NCBI GenBank assembly: GCA_016235025.1
Contig: JACRMV010000004.1
Coordinates: forward strand, 124,001 to 188,000
Length of the DNA: 64,000 bases
From: Rhodocyclales bacterium
GTDB taxonomy: Bacteria; Pseudomonadota; Gammaproteobacteria; Burkholderiales; Rhodocyclaceae
Reading direction: 5' to 3'
Made by a program: the position numbers and the translations under genes. How positions within the stretch are numbered: the first letter of the stretch is position 1; each line of letters opens with the position of its first letter. This document shows, one piece after another, positions 1-10,327 of this stretch. The notes beneath the pieces are model-generated. The model worked only from the letters and a program-made list of their open reading frames with translations. It did no database searches and was not told the origin of the DNA.

Positions 1-35
1 ACCCGGATGCGGCCCAACTTTCACGGAGTAAAGCG

Positions 36-881
36 ATGCTCGGCAACTGGCTGAAAACCTCGATTCTGATGGCAGGCATCATGGCGCTGTTCGGCGTCAT
101 CGGGATGCAGCTCGGCGGCCAAAGCGGCATGCTACTGGCGCTGCTGTTTGGCGGCGGGATGAATCTTTTCTCCTACTGGTTTTCCGACACAATGGTGCTG
201 AAGATGTACCACGCGCAGGAAGTCGATGAAGCCAGCTCGCCTTATTTCTACAACATGGTGAAGGAGCTTGCCGCGCGGGCGGAACTGCCGATGCCACGCG
301 TCTACATCATCGACGAGGCGCAGCCGAATGCCTTCGCCACCGGGCGCAACCCGGAACATGCCGCCGTCGCCGCCACCTCGGGCATTTTGCAAATGCTCTC
401 GGCGCGTGAATTGCGCGGCGTCATGGCGCACGAACTGACCCATGTGAAGCACCGCGACATCCTGATTTCGACCATTTCCGCGACCCTCGCCGGCGCCATT
501 TCGGCACTCGCCAACTTCGCCATGTTCTTCGGCGGGCGCGATGAAAATGGTCGTTCATCGAATCCGCTGGTCGGCCTCCTGGTCATGATCCTGGCGCCGC
601 TGGCGGCCAGCCTGATCCAGATGGCCATCTCGCGTGCCCGCGAATTCGAGGCCGACCGCGGCGGCGCCGAAATCTGCGGCGACCCGCTGGCGCTCGCCAG
701 CGCCCTGGCCAAGATCGATGCCCATGCGCGCGGAATTCCCATGCAAACCGCCGACGCGCACCCCGAAACCGCGCAGATGATGATCATGAACCCGCTCTCT
801 GGCGGCGGCCTCTCCGGCCTGTTCTCGACCCATCCGGCGACCGAGGAGCGCATCGCCCGGCTCGAAGCGATGGCGCGGTAA
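36..881 (+). CDS. htpX: Protease HtpX (M48 family membrane metalloprotease)
   Basis: [10 protein letters not shown] zinc motif, N-terminal TM segments, [13 protein letters not shown]. Confidence 0.95.
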   Translation: MLGNWLKTSILMAGIMALFGVIGMQLGGQSGMLLALLFGGGMNLFSYWFSDTMVLKMYHAQEVDEASSPYFYNMVKELAARAELPMPRVYIIDEAQPNAFATGRNPEHAAVAATSGILQMLSARELRGVMAHELTHVKHRDILISTISATLAGAISALANFAMFFGGRDENGRSSNPLVGLLVMILAPLAASLIQMAISRAREFEADRGGAEICGDPLALASALAKIDAHARGIPMQTADAHPETAQMMIMNPLSGGGLSGLFSTHPATEERIARLEAMAR

Positions 882-925
882 AACCCGCGCGGCGAAGGCG
901 GCCGGCTGTTACCATTGCCGCCGTC

Positions 926-2239
926 ATGACTGCTCACTCTTCCGAATCTTTCCGGCCCGCCGTTGCGGCCCGCTCGGCGCCGCTGGCGGCGGCCCTGCTG
1001 GGCGCAGCCGAACTGCTGGCCAGTGTCATCGCCGGACGCAATCTGGATGTCGCGCTGGCGGCGTCCCGCCTGCTCGGCGTCACGCGTGCCGCCGCGATGG
1101 ATCTGGCTTACGGTGCGCTGCGCGCCGGCGGCCGGGGCGATTTCATGCTCTCCCGCCTGCTCACCAAACCTCTCGCCGAGCCCCTGCTGCGCGGCCTGCT
1201 GCTGGCGGCGCTGGCGCGTCTCGAACAGCGCCCGGCGGACGCGCACACCACGGTGGATCAGGCCGTCACCGCCGCTACGGAGCTGATCAACGGCCGCTTC
1301 AAGGCGCTGGTCAATGCCGTGCTGCGTAATTTCCTGCGCCAGCGCGAGGCGCTGCTGGCGCAGGCCGCGGCCGATCCGGTGGCGCACTGGCAACATCCGG
1401 CGTGGTGGATCGCGCGCCTGCAAAAAGATCATCCGCAAGATTGGCAAGCCATCCTCGCCGCCGGCAATACACATCCGCCACTGGCCTTGCGGGTCAATCG
1501 GCGGCGTACCACCAGCGCCGACTTTCTGGCGCAACTGGCGGCGGCAGGCTTGGGGGCGCGCATCGTCGATGAGGCCATCGTCCTCGACAAGCCGGTGCCG
1601 ATCGAGCGTATCCCCGGCTTTCGCGAAGGCTTGTGCTCGGTGCAGGATGCCGGCGCGCAGCGCGCGGCGCGGCTGCTCGATGTGCATGACGGCCAGCGCG
1701 TGCTCGACGTCTGCGCCGCGCCGGGCGGCAAGACCGCGCATCTGCTGGAACTGGCCGCACTCGAGCTGGTCGCGCTGGATATCGATGCCGCCCGCGCCAT
1801 GCGCATCAATGACAATCTGACGCGACTGGGGCTGGCCGCCACGGTAAAAGTCGGCGCCGGCGAGACGCCGCACGCCTGGTGGGATGGCCGGCCGTTCGAC
1901 CGCATCCTGGCCGACGTGCCGTGTTCCGCCTCCGGCGTGGTGCGCCGCCATCCGGATGCCAAATGGTTGCGGCGCCCGGACGACATCGCCCGCTTCGCCC
2001 GCACCCAGCGGCAGATCATCGACGCCGTCTGGCGCACTTTGGCCCCCGGTGGCAAAATGCTCTACGCTACCTGCTCGCTGTTCGCAGAAGAAAATGAGCA
2101 ACAGGTTGCCGCATTTGTCGGCCGTCATGCCGATGCCATGCGTTTGCCAATTGCGCCTCAAACCAATGCGCTCGACCTGAAATTCTTGCCCGATGCCGAC
2201 CATGACGGCTTTTATTACGCGCTGCTGCAAAAGGCTTGA
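926..2239 (+). CDS. rsmB: 16S rRNA m5C967 methyltransferase RsmB
   Basis: NusB-like N-terminus; DVCAAPGGKTAHLLEL; ADVPCSASGVVRRHPD; YATCSLFAEENE. Confidence 0.95.
   Translation: MTAHSSESFRPAVAARSAPLAAALLGAAELLASVIAGRNLDVALAASRLLGVTRAAAMDLAYGALRAGGRGDFMLSRLLTKPLAEPLLRGLLLAALARLEQRPADAHTTVDQAVTAATELINGRFKALVNAVLRNFLRQREALLAQAAADPVAHWQHPAWWIARLQKDHPQDWQAILAAGNTHPPLALRVNRRRTTSADFLAQLAAAGLGARIVDEAIVLDKPVPIERIPGFREGLCSVQDAGAQRAARLLDVHDGQRVLDVCAAPGGKTAHLLELAALELVALDIDAARAMRINDNLTRLGLAATVKVGAGETPHAWWDGRPFDRILADVPCSASGVVRRHPDAKWLRRPDDIARFARTQRQIIDAVWRTLAPGGKMLYATCSLFAEENEQQVAAFVGRHADAMRLPIAPQTNALDLKFLPDADHDGFYYALLQKA
1503..1526 (-). repeat. GTCGGCGCTGGC-family repeat, diverged copy in rsmB
   Basis: GGCGTACCACCAGCGCCGACTTT. 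Confidence 0.45.
1846..1870 (+). repeat. GTCGGCGCTGGC-family repeat in rsmB (KVGAGETP)
   Basis: AAAAGTCGGCGCCGGCGAGACGCCG, one mismatch in core. Confidence 0.65.
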
Positions 2240-2810
2240 GGTCTGGCGCCGGCCAGTGTCCGTCGCGCTGCTGCTATTCGCGGCCGGCGCCGCGCTGGCC
2301 GGCAGCATCGAACCGCGCCACGCCACGCTTAGCGCCGGCGACGAGCACTATGCGCTGGCGGCAGAGTTCACCATCAACCTCGGCCCCCGGCTGGAGGAGG
2401 CGGTAACACGCGGCGTGCCGCTGAACTTCAACCTCGAATTCACGCTCGACCGGCCACGCAAATACTGGGTCGACGAACACATCGCAACCCGCAACCTGGC
2501 CTATCGCCTGACCTATCACAGCCTGACGCGCCAATACCGGCTCTCGACCGGCAGCCTGTACCAGAATTTCGACAGCCTGCGCGAAGCCCTGCGTGTCATG
2601 TCGCACATCGGGGCGCTGCCGGTGGTGGAAAAAACCGCGCTCAAACCCGGCGAAACCTATACCGCCGCGCTGCGCCTGACGCTCGATCGCAGCCAGCTGC
2701 CAAAACTATTCCAGATCGATGCCTTCACCGATCGTGACTGGCAGGTGGAAGGCGGCACCCTGCGCTGGCAATTTGTCGCTCCGGCGACGGGGTCGGTGAG
2801 CGCGCCATGA
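2193..2810 (+). CDS. DUF4390 domain protein (start uncertain; signal peptide near 2257)
   Basis: Small secreted protein between rsmB and ntrY; FNLEFTLDRPRKYW...RLTYHSLTRQYRLS. Confidence 0.75.
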   Translation: MPTMTAFITRCCKRLEVWRRPVSVALLLFAAGAALAGSIEPRHATLSAGDEHYALAAEFTINLGPRLEEAVTRGVPLNFNLEFTLDRPRKYWVDEHIATRNLAYRLTYHSLTRQYRLSTGSLYQNFDSLREALRVMSHIGALPVVEKTALKPGETYTAALRLTLDRSQLPKLFQIDAFTDRDWQVEGGTLRWQFVAPATGSVSAP

Positions 2811-4921
2811 AAGTCACCCTGGTCGTCATCGTCGCACTCGGCGCCATCCTGCTTTTTCTGCTGGCCTCGGCCTCGGCCAATACCGCGCTGTTCGCCGCCA
2901 ACTACCCCTGGCTGCTGGCGATCAACGGCATCGCCGCCATTGCCCTGCTGGCGCTGGTGGCGCTGCAGCTGATCCGCCTGCGACGGGATTACAAGGCCGG
3001 AGTATTCGGCTCGCGGCTCAAGACCCGCCTGTTATTAACACTAGCGCTGATGGCGGTGGCGCCAGGGGCGCTGGTGTATGCCGTCTCGATGCAGTTCGCA
3101 GTGAAGAGCATCGATTCCTGGTTCGATGTGCGGATCGATACGGCACTCGAAGGCGGGCTCGATCTCGGCCGCAACGTGCTCGACAGTCTGCGCAGCGACC
3201 TGCTGGAAAAAACCCGTCGCGCCGCACTCGAAATGGGGGGCGACCCGCTGGGTGGCAGCAGCAGTCTCAACCGCCTGCGCGAAGAGGCTGGAGCAGAAAC
3301 CGCAGTGCTGTTGAGCCTTTCCGGCCAGGTTCTGGCCAGCAGCACGACGGGACTCGACACCTTGCTGCCGCCGCTGCCCGATGCTGCCCAGTTGCGCACT
3401 GCACGCAACGGACGGCTGACACTGATCGGCGAAACCCCTGCCGGCCTGCAAATCCGTGCGCTGGCGCCGGTCATCGGCAGCTCCAGCAGCCGGCTCGAAC
3501 TCGAGCCGCGCATCCTGCAATTCACCCGGGCGGTGCCCGCCTCGATCGCCAGGAGCGCGGAAAGCGTCGAAGCGGCGCATCGCGATTACCAGGAGCTGCA
3601 GCTCGGTCGCGCCGGCCTCAAGCGCATCTACACCCTGACCCTGACCCTGACCTTGCTGCTGGCACTGTTCGCCGCCGTGGCGCTGGCCTTCCTGCTGGCC
3701 GAGCGCCTGGCACAGCCGCTGCTGATCCTCGCCGAAGGCACCCGCGCCGTCGCCGCCGGTGACTTCACGCCGCGCGCCACGACAACCAATCCGGACGAAC
3801 TGGGTGTGTTGACGCATTCCTTCAATAGCATGACGCAGCAGCTGGCCGAAGCCCATGCCGCCGCCGAGCGCCACCGCGAGGAAATGGAAGCGGCGCGCGC
3901 CTATCTGGAAAGCGTGCTGGCCAACCTATCGACCGGCGTGCTGGCCTTCGACCTGCGCTTTCGCCTGCGCGCGGCCAACCGCGGCGCGCTGACCATCCTC
4001 GGCGACGACCTGACCGATGTCGAGAAAACCTCCTTGCCGGAATGGCCGCGCCACGAGGCGCTGGCGGCAGTCATTATCGAAGGCTTTGCCAAACGCGGGA
4101 CCGAATGGCAGGAGCAACTGGAAATCGCACGCGCCGACGCCGTGCCGCAAACCTTGCTGATCCGCGGCACGGCGCTGCCGACGGCAGGCGGCGGCGGCTA
4201 CGTCGTGGTGTTCGATGACATCACACGGCTGATCGCGGCGCAACGCTCCGCCGCCTGGGGCGAGGTGGCGCAGCGGCTGGCGCATGAAATCAAGAATCCG
4301 CTGACTCCGATCCAGCTTTCCGCCGAGCGCCTGCGGATGAAGCTGGCCGATCAGCTCAGCGGCGCCTCGCGCGAACTGCTCGAGCGCGCCACGCAAACCA
4401 TCGTCAATCAGGTCGAGGCCATGAAACGCATGGTCAATGATTTCCGCGACTATGCCCGCACGCCGCCGCCGCAGCTCGCCGCTGTCGACCTGCCGGCGCT
4501 GCTGGGCGAAGTGCTGGAACTCTATCGCACCGCCCATGCACCGGTCGCCGTCCCGCCAGCGCCGACTTTTCCACCCGTTCTGGTCGATGCCAACCAGATA
4601 CGCCAGGTGTTGCACAATCTGCTCGCCAACGCACAGGATGCGCTGGCGGATACGCCGCAACCACAAATCACGCTCACCCTTGCCCTCGACGGCGCGCGCC
4701 TGCGGCTCACGCTACATGACAACGGCCCTGGCTTCGCGCCGCAAATCCTCGCCCGCGCCTTCGAACCCTACATCACGACCAAGGCCAGGGGAACCGGCCT
4801 GGGGTTGGCCATCGTCAAGAAAATCATCGACGATCATGGTGGCGAAATTCGTCTCGGCAACAATCACGGCGGCGAAATCAACCTGTGGCTGCCACTGGCG
4901 CAAAGCAAGGAGAAGGCTTGA
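2807..4921 (+). CDS. ntrY: Sensor histidine kinase, NtrY-like (HAMP, PAS, HisKA, HATPase)
   Basis: HEIKNPLTPIQLSAERLR H-box, NLLANAQDAL, GTGLGLAIVKKI. Confidence 0.9.
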   Translation: MKVTLVVIVALGAILLFLLASASANTALFAANYPWLLAINGIAAIALLALVALQLIRLRRDYKAGVFGSRLKTRLLLTLALMAVAPGALVYAVSMQFAVKSIDSWFDVRIDTALEGGLDLGRNVLDSLRSDLLEKTRRAALEMGGDPLGGSSSLNRLREEAGAETAVLLSLSGQVLASSTTGLDTLLPPLPDAAQLRTARNGRLTLIGETPAGLQIRALAPVIGSSSSRLELEPRILQFTRAVPASIARSAESVEAAHRDYQELQLGRAGLKRIYTLTLTLTLLLALFAAVALAFLLAERLAQPLLILAEGTRAVAAGDFTPRATTTNPDELGVLTHSFNSMTQQLAEAHAAAERHREEMEAARAYLESVLANLSTGVLAFDLRFRLRAANRGALTILGDDLTDVEKTSLPEWPRHEALAAVIIEGFAKRGTEWQEQLEIARADAVPQTLLIRGTALPTAGGGGYVVVFDDITRLIAAQRSAAWGEVAQRLAHEIKNPLTPIQLSAERLRMKLADQLSGASRELLERATQTIVNQVEAMKRMVNDFRDYARTPPPQLAAVDLPALLGEVLELYRTAHAPVAVPPAPTFPPVLVDANQIRQVLHNLLANAQDALADTPQPQITLTLALDGARLRLTLHDNGPGFAPQILARAFEPYITTKARGTGLGLAIVKKIIDDHGGEIRLGNNHGGEINLWLPLAQSKEKA
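4546..4572 (-). repeat. GTCGGCGCTGGC-family repeat in ntrY (VPPAPTF)
   Basis: CGCCGTCCCGCCAGCGCCGACTTTTCC. Confidence 0.85.
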
Positions 4922-6154
4922 ATGTCCAAGATACTGATCGTTGATGATGAAATCGGCATCCGCGAACTGCTCTCGGAAATCCTGCGCGACGAGGGCCATG
5001 ACATCGAGCTGGCCGCCAACGCCGCTGCCGCGCGCACGGCGCGCGCGGCGGCGCGACCGGACCTGGTGCTGCTCGACATCTGGATGCCCGACACCGACGG
5101 CATCACCCTGCTCAAGGAATGGGCCGGCAATGGTCAGCTGACCATGCCGGTGGTGATGATGTCGGGCCACGCCACGATCGACACCGCCGTGGAGGCCACC
5201 CGCATCGGTGCGCTGGATTTCCTCGAAAAACCGATCGGCATGCAAAAGCTGCTGGCAACGGTGAAGCAGGCTCTGGAGCGCGGCGCACGCCAGGCCGACA
5301 GCGGGCTGTCGCTGGCCGCCTTCAACCGTCCCGGCCCCTTGCGCGACCTCAAGCGCCGGCTGGAGCAGATGCTGGCCCGGCGTTCCCTGTTGCTGCTGCA
5401 TTCGGCGCCCGGCGGCCTGGTCGAGCTGGTGGCGCGCACGGCACAGCCGGCCGGCAAGCCCTGGCACGATCTCGGGCAGGAAGCCGATGCGCTCGACAGC
5501 GGCCAGCTGCGGCGCCTCGCCGGCGGCGTGCTGTGGTGCGAGGAATTGGCGCGGCTGACCCGGTTGCAACAGAAAAACCTGCTGTTCGCCGCCGAGCAGC
5601 TCGAACGCCATGGATTGCGCCTGATCGCCAGCACCAGCCGCAGCCGCAGCGAACTGGCCGCACTGGGCTGGGAAGAAGTGGCGCTGGAGCGCCTGTTCGA
5701 GGCGGTGCTGAGCGTCCCGGCGCTCTCCGTGTTGCAGGACGAGATACCGGACATTGCCAGCCATCTCCTGACCCAGCAAGTGGAGGCAGAAAAACTGCCG
5801 CTGCACCGTTTCAGCAGTGCAGCGCTCAATGCCTTGCGCCAACATGCCTGGCCTGGAGGCTATGGCGAACTGAAAGCCGCCGTGCGCTCGCTCGCCCTGG
5901 CCAGCCTGACGGAAGAGATTGGTGCGGACGATGTGTCCGCCCTGCTGCCCCCGCCCGCCATTGCCGTCCCCAGCGGGTTGCCGCCAGGGCTCATCGACCA
6001 GCCGCTGCGTGAAGCGCGTGAGGCCTTCGAGCGCCTGTACTTCGAATACCACCTGGCCAATGGCGGCGGCAACATGACGCAGCTGGCCGAAAAGACCGGG
6101 CTGGAACGCACCCACCTGTACCGCAAGCTGAAAGACCTCGGGTTACGGCAATAA
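4922..6154 (+). CDS. ntrX: NtrX-like response regulator with degenerate central domain and Fis-type HTH
   Basis: Receiver domain MSKILIVDDEIGIRELL...KPIGMQKLL; C-terminal NMTQLAEKTGLERTHLYRKLKDLG; no recognisable Walker A or GAFTGA. Confidence 0.8.
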   Translation: MSKILIVDDEIGIRELLSEILRDEGHDIELAANAAAARTARAAARPDLVLLDIWMPDTDGITLLKEWAGNGQLTMPVVMMSGHATIDTAVEATRIGALDFLEKPIGMQKLLATVKQALERGARQADSGLSLAAFNRPGPLRDLKRRLEQMLARRSLLLLHSAPGGLVELVARTAQPAGKPWHDLGQEADALDSGQLRRLAGGVLWCEELARLTRLQQKNLLFAAEQLERHGLRLIASTSRSRSELAALGWEEVALERLFEAVLSVPALSVLQDEIPDIASHLLTQQVEAEKLPLHRFSSAALNALRQHAWPGGYGELKAAVRSLALASLTEEIGADDVSALLPPPAIAVPSGLPPGLIDQPLREAREAFERLYFEYHLANGGGNMTQLAEKTGLERTHLYRKLKDLGLRQ

Positions 6155-6176
6155 CTACTGCACAGGAAACTGCGCC

Positions 6177-7607
6177 ATGAAAATCGTCATCCTCGGCGCC
6201 GGTCAGGTTGGCGCCTCCGTCGCCGAAGCGCTGGTTTCCGAAGCCAACGACATCACCCTGGTCGACCAGGATGCGGCCGCGCTCGGACATCTGGCCAATC
6301 ACCTTGATGTGCGCACCGTCTGCGGCAATGCGGCGCTGCCCGACGTGCTGCGTCAGGCCGGCATCGAGGACGCCGATCTGCTGGTGGCGGTGGCCCAGTC
6401 TGACCAGACCAATCTGGTGGCCTGCACGATGGCGCGCCGCCTGTTCAATGTGCCGACGCGCATCGCACGCCTGCGCGCTGCCGACGAACTGGCGCGCGAG
6501 GGCCTGTTCAGCGAGGACAACTTTGCGGTGACGCACGCCATCTGCCCCGAGCAGGAGGTCACCGATTACATTGCGCGTCTGGTGGCCTTTCCCGAGGCAC
6601 TGCAAGTGCTTGAATTTGCCGCCGGGCAGGTAACGCTGGTCGGCGTGCTCGCCATCGAGGGCGGACTGCTGGTCGGCAAGCCGATTCAGGCCATGCGCGA
6701 CCATCTGCCCACAGGGGTCGAGGCGCGCATCGCGGCAATCTTTCGTGGTCATGCGCCGCTCGAGCCGACCGGCAAGACGGTGCTCAAAAGCGGGGACGAA
6801 GTTTTCCTGCTGGCGGCGACAAGGCATATTCGCCTCGTCTTGCAGGAGCTGCGCCGCAGCCTTCAGCCTGTACGGCGGATCATGATCGCCGGCGGCGGCA
6901 ACATCGGCAAGCGCGTTGCACGCACGCTGGAGAAGGGCTACCAGGTCAAGCTGATCGAGCACACGGAAGCTCGTGCCCAGCTGATTGCCGCACAGCTGGA
7001 CAACACGCTGGTGCTGACCGGCGAAGCCACCGACGAACATCTGCTGGCGGAAGAAAATATCGACGAAATGGACTTGTTCCTGGCGCTGACCAATGACGAC
7101 GAGGACAACATCATGGCCGCCTCGCTGGCCAAGCGCCTCGGCTGCAAGCGGGTGCTGGCGCTGATCAATCGCCGCGCCTATGCCGACATGGTGCAGGGCG
7201 GCCCGATCGACATCGGCCTTTCACCGGCGCAGGTGTCCATCGGCTCGCTGCTCGCCCATGTGCGCCATGGCGATGTGGTGCGGGTGCATAGCCTGCGTCG
7301 TGGCGCGGCGGAGGCCCTGGAGCTGGTTGTCCATGGCAATCAGGAGACATCGAAAGTGGTGGGACGGCGCATCGATCAACTGCCGGCCATCAAGGGCGCG
7401 CACATCGCAACCATCGTCCGCCGCAATCCGGAAAAACAGGTGGTTGCGCGCGAGGGCTTTCTGGTCGAGGACTATGTCAGCCAGGTGGTGATTCCGCATC
7501 ACGACACAGTGATCGAGGAGGGCGATCATGTTGTCGTCTTCTGCACCGGCAAGGCGCAGATTGCCGAAGTGGAGCGCCTGTTCATGGTCAGCGCCGGATA
7601 CTTCTGA
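6177..7607 (+). CDS. trkA: Trk potassium uptake regulatory protein TrkA
   Basis: Two Rossmann (MKIVILGAGQVGASVAE; RIMIAGGGNIGKRVA) and TrkA-C domains. Confidence 0.95.
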   Translation: MKIVILGAGQVGASVAEALVSEANDITLVDQDAAALGHLANHLDVRTVCGNAALPDVLRQAGIEDADLLVAVAQSDQTNLVACTMARRLFNVPTRIARLRAADELAREGLFSEDNFAVTHAICPEQEVTDYIARLVAFPEALQVLEFAAGQVTLVGVLAIEGGLLVGKPIQAMRDHLPTGVEARIAAIFRGHAPLEPTGKTVLKSGDEVFLLAATRHIRLVLQELRRSLQPVRRIMIAGGGNIGKRVARTLEKGYQVKLIEHTEARAQLIAAQLDNTLVLTGEATDEHLLAEENIDEMDLFLALTNDDEDNIMAASLAKRLGCKRVLALINRRAYADMVQGGPIDIGLSPAQVSIGSLLAHVRHGDVVRVHSLRRGAAEALELVVHGNQETSKVVGRRIDQLPAIKGAHIATIVRRNPEKQVVAREGFLVEDYVSQVVIPHHDTVIEEGDHVVVFCTGKAQIAEVERLFMVSAGYF

Positions 7608-9067
7608 TGTTCTATCGGCTGCTCCCGGTCAGTCATGTTCTCGGCGGGATGCTGATGTTTTTCAGCCTGACCTATCTGATGCCCATCGTCTCGGCCCTGG
7701 TGTTCGACGATGGCACGCTGATCACCTTTGTTGACGCGATGCTGGTGTCGTTTGCCATCGGTTTCATCCTCTGGTTCGGCACCCGTCGCCACAAACGCGA
7801 ATTGAAACCGCGTGATGGTTTTTTGCTGGTGACCCTGGCCTGGTTCCTGATGGCAAGCATCGCCACGCTGCCGCTGCTGCTGCTGATCGACGACCTGTCG
7901 TTCACCGATGCCTTTTTCGAGACCATGTCCGGGCTGACCACCACCGGCGCCACCGTGCTCTCCGGGCTGGAGCGGCTGCCGCCCTCACTCAACCTCTGGC
8001 GCCATGAGCTCAACTGGCTGGGCGGCATGGGCATCATCGTGCTGGCGGTGGCAATCCTGCCGTTGCTGGGTGTGGGCGGAATGCAGTTGTACAAGGCCGA
8101 AACCACCGGCGTGATGAAGGATTCCAAGCTCACCGCACGCATTGCCGACACCGCCAAGGCGCTTTGGCTGGTGTATTTCGGCATCACCGTAGCCTGCATC
8201 CTGGCGCTCAGGATCGTCGGCATGAACTGGCTGGACGCGATTTGCCATGCCTTTGCCGCACTCTCGCTGGGTGGATTCTCGACCTACGATGCCAGCGTCG
8301 GCCATTTCGATTCCCCCGCGATCGAGGCCGTGCTGATTTTCTTCATGATGCTTGCCGGCATCAACTTCGCCACCCACTTCGTCGCCTGGCGCGGGCGTTC
8401 GCTGCGCGCTTACTGGCTGGACACGGAGGCCAAGGCCTTCGTTGCCCTGGTGGCCTCCAGCACCCTGGTCTGCACGCTGTATCTCGTTATTCACGATACC
8501 TATCCGGACTTTCCTACCTCCCTGCGTCATGTGGCGTTCAATCTGGTGTCGATCGCCACCGACTCGGGTTTCGTCAGCCAGGATTACGACAAATGGCCGA
8601 TTTTCGTCCCGCTGTGGATGCTGCTCCTCTCCTGCATGTCGGTCAGCTCGGGCTCCACCGGCGGCGGTATCAAGATGATCCGTACCCTGATTCTTGCCCA
8701 GCAAGGGTTGATCGAGCTCAAGCGCCTGATCCATCCGCATCTCGCAGCGTCACTGCGAGTGGGCGACGCCGTAATTCCGCAACAGATCGCCGGGGCCGTA
8801 CTCGGTTTCATCTTTCTGTACATTCTTGCGGTGGGCGAGCTGACCTTCTTCCTGGTCGCCAGCGGCCTCGATTTCACCTCCTCGATTACCGCCATCGTCG
8901 CCTGCATCAACAATGCCGGCCCCGGCCTGAATGTGGTCGGACCGGCACAGAATTATGGCTCGCTGACCGACTTTCAAACCTGGGTCTGCACCTTTGCCAT
9001 GCTGCTGGGACGCCTTGAAGTGCTTTCTGTTTTGGTGCTCTTCACCCCGGCTTTCTGGCGCCGATAA
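7607..9067 (+). CDS. trkH: Trk potassium transporter membrane subunit TrkH
   Basis: MSGLTTTGATVLSGLE, SSGSTGGGIKMIRTL selectivity-filter motifs. Confidence 0.95.
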   Translation: MFYRLLPVSHVLGGMLMFFSLTYLMPIVSALVFDDGTLITFVDAMLVSFAIGFILWFGTRRHKRELKPRDGFLLVTLAWFLMASIATLPLLLLIDDLSFTDAFFETMSGLTTTGATVLSGLERLPPSLNLWRHELNWLGGMGIIVLAVAILPLLGVGGMQLYKAETTGVMKDSKLTARIADTAKALWLVYFGITVACILALRIVGMNWLDAICHAFAALSLGGFSTYDASVGHFDSPAIEAVLIFFMMLAGINFATHFVAWRGRSLRAYWLDTEAKAFVALVASSTLVCTLYLVIHDTYPDFPTSLRHVAFNLVSIATDSGFVSQDYDKWPIFVPLWMLLLSCMSVSSGSTGGGIKMIRTLILAQQGLIELKRLIHPHLAASLRVGDAVIPQQIAGAVLGFIFLYILAVGELTFFLVASGLDFTSSITAIVACINNAGPGLNVVGPAQNYGSLTDFQTWVCTFAMLLGRLEVLSVLVLFTPAFWRR

Positions 9068-9090
9068 AAGTCGGCGCTGGCACTACGGCG
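9066..9090 (+). repeat. GTCGGCGCTGGC-family repeat overlapping the trkH stop codon
   Basis: AAAAGTCGGCGCTGGCACTACGGCG. Confidence 0.8.
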
Positions 9091-9163
9091 AAAGTGACGC
9101 GGCGGCGCACAGGCAGCGGCCTGCCGGATGCGCGATAATCTGCGCTTTGCCCGGAGTATCGCC

Positions 9164-10225
9164 ATGACCCGCCCCGCCAACGACACCTTTCTGCGCGCCC
9201 TGTTGCGCGAGCCGGTCGAGTACACCCCGATCTGGCTGATGCGCCAGGCCGGGCGCTATCTGCCGGAGTACAACGAGACGCGCCGCCGTGCCGGCAGCTT
9301 TCTCAACCTGTGCAAAAACCCGCACCTGGCCTGCGAGGTGACGCTGCAACCCCTGGCGCGTTTCGAGCTCGACGCCGCGATCCTGTTTTCGGACATTCTG
9401 ACCGTGCCCGATGCGATGGGCCTCGGTCTGTATTTCGCCGAAGGGGAGGGGCCAAAATTTGAACGCCCCTTGCGCGATGAATGGGAAATCCGCGATCTCA
9501 CCGCCCCCGACCCGAATGTTCATCTGCGCTATGTGATGGATGCCGTGGCCGAAATTCGCCGCGCCCTGAACAACACCCTGCCGCTGATCGGTTTTTCCGG
9601 CAGCCCGTGGACCCTGGCCTGCTACATGGTTGAAGGCGGTTCGTCGTCCGACTACCGCACAGTCAAAACGATGCTCTATGACCGGCCGGATTTGCTGCAT
9701 CGCATTCTTGATGTCACCACCACTGCAGTAATCAGCTACCTCAATGCGCAAATCGAATCCGGCGCCCAGGCGGTGATGATTTTTGACTCCTGGGGCGGGG
9801 CGCTGTCTCATGCCGCCTATCGTGAATTTTCCCTGAACTATATGGAACGCATCATTGCCGGCCTGAAACGCAGTCACGGCGGCGAGCGCGTGCCTTCAAT
9901 CCTCTTTACCAAAGGCGGCGGCCAGTGGCTGGAAGCCATCGCAGCGACCGGTTGCGATGCCGTCGGGCTGGACTGGACCACTGATCTGGGTGAAGCCCGG
10001 CAACGGGTCGGCGATCGTGTTGCGTTGCAAGGCAACCTCGATCCGATGGTCTTGTTTACCTCACCCGAAAAAGTGGCGGTGGAAGCCCGTCGCGTGCTCG
10101 ACAGCTACGGTAGCGAGACGGGTCACATTTTCAATCTTGGTCACGGCATCTCGCAATTTACGCCGCCTGAAAATGTTGCTGCGCTGGTCCATGCCGTGCA
10201 TAGCCACAGCCGACGCGGGTCTTGA
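9164..10225 (+). CDS. hemE: Uroporphyrinogen decarboxylase
   Basis: [31 protein letters not shown]. Confidence 0.96.
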   Translation: MTRPANDTFLRALLREPVEYTPIWLMRQAGRYLPEYNETRRRAGSFLNLCKNPHLACEVTLQPLARFELDAAILFSDILTVPDAMGLGLYFAEGEGPKFERPLRDEWEIRDLTAPDPNVHLRYVMDAVAEIRRALNNTLPLIGFSGSPWTLACYMVEGGSSSDYRTVKTMLYDRPDLLHRILDVTTTAVISYLNAQIESGAQAVMIFDSWGGALSHAAYREFSLNYMERIIAGLKRSHGGERVPSILFTKGGGQWLEAIAATGCDAVGLDWTTDLGEARQRVGDRVALQGNLDPMVLFTSPEKVAVEARRVLDSYGSETGHIFNLGHGISQFTPPENVAALVHAVHSHSRRGS

Positions 10226-10266
10226 TACGCAAACCCTTGGGCCAGGCGGGTTATAGCCGATTCCCT

Positions 10267-10299
10267 CGCGCAAAGCCGCATCAGACAAGGCTTTGCGCG
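10267..10299. repeat. 11-bp stem hairpin downstream of hemE
   Basis: CGCGCAAAGCC-gcatcagacaa-GGCTTTGCGCG; no clear T-tract. Confidence 0.6.
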
Positions 10300-10327
10300 G
10301 AGCACAAAAATCCCGCGCAATGTTGAC

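Noticed and set aside
302-2326. 674-aa minus-strand ORF overlapping htpX and rsmB
   Set aside because: Antisense to two well-supported genes; low-complexity Arg/Gly/Gln-rich composition typical of high-GC shadow ORFs
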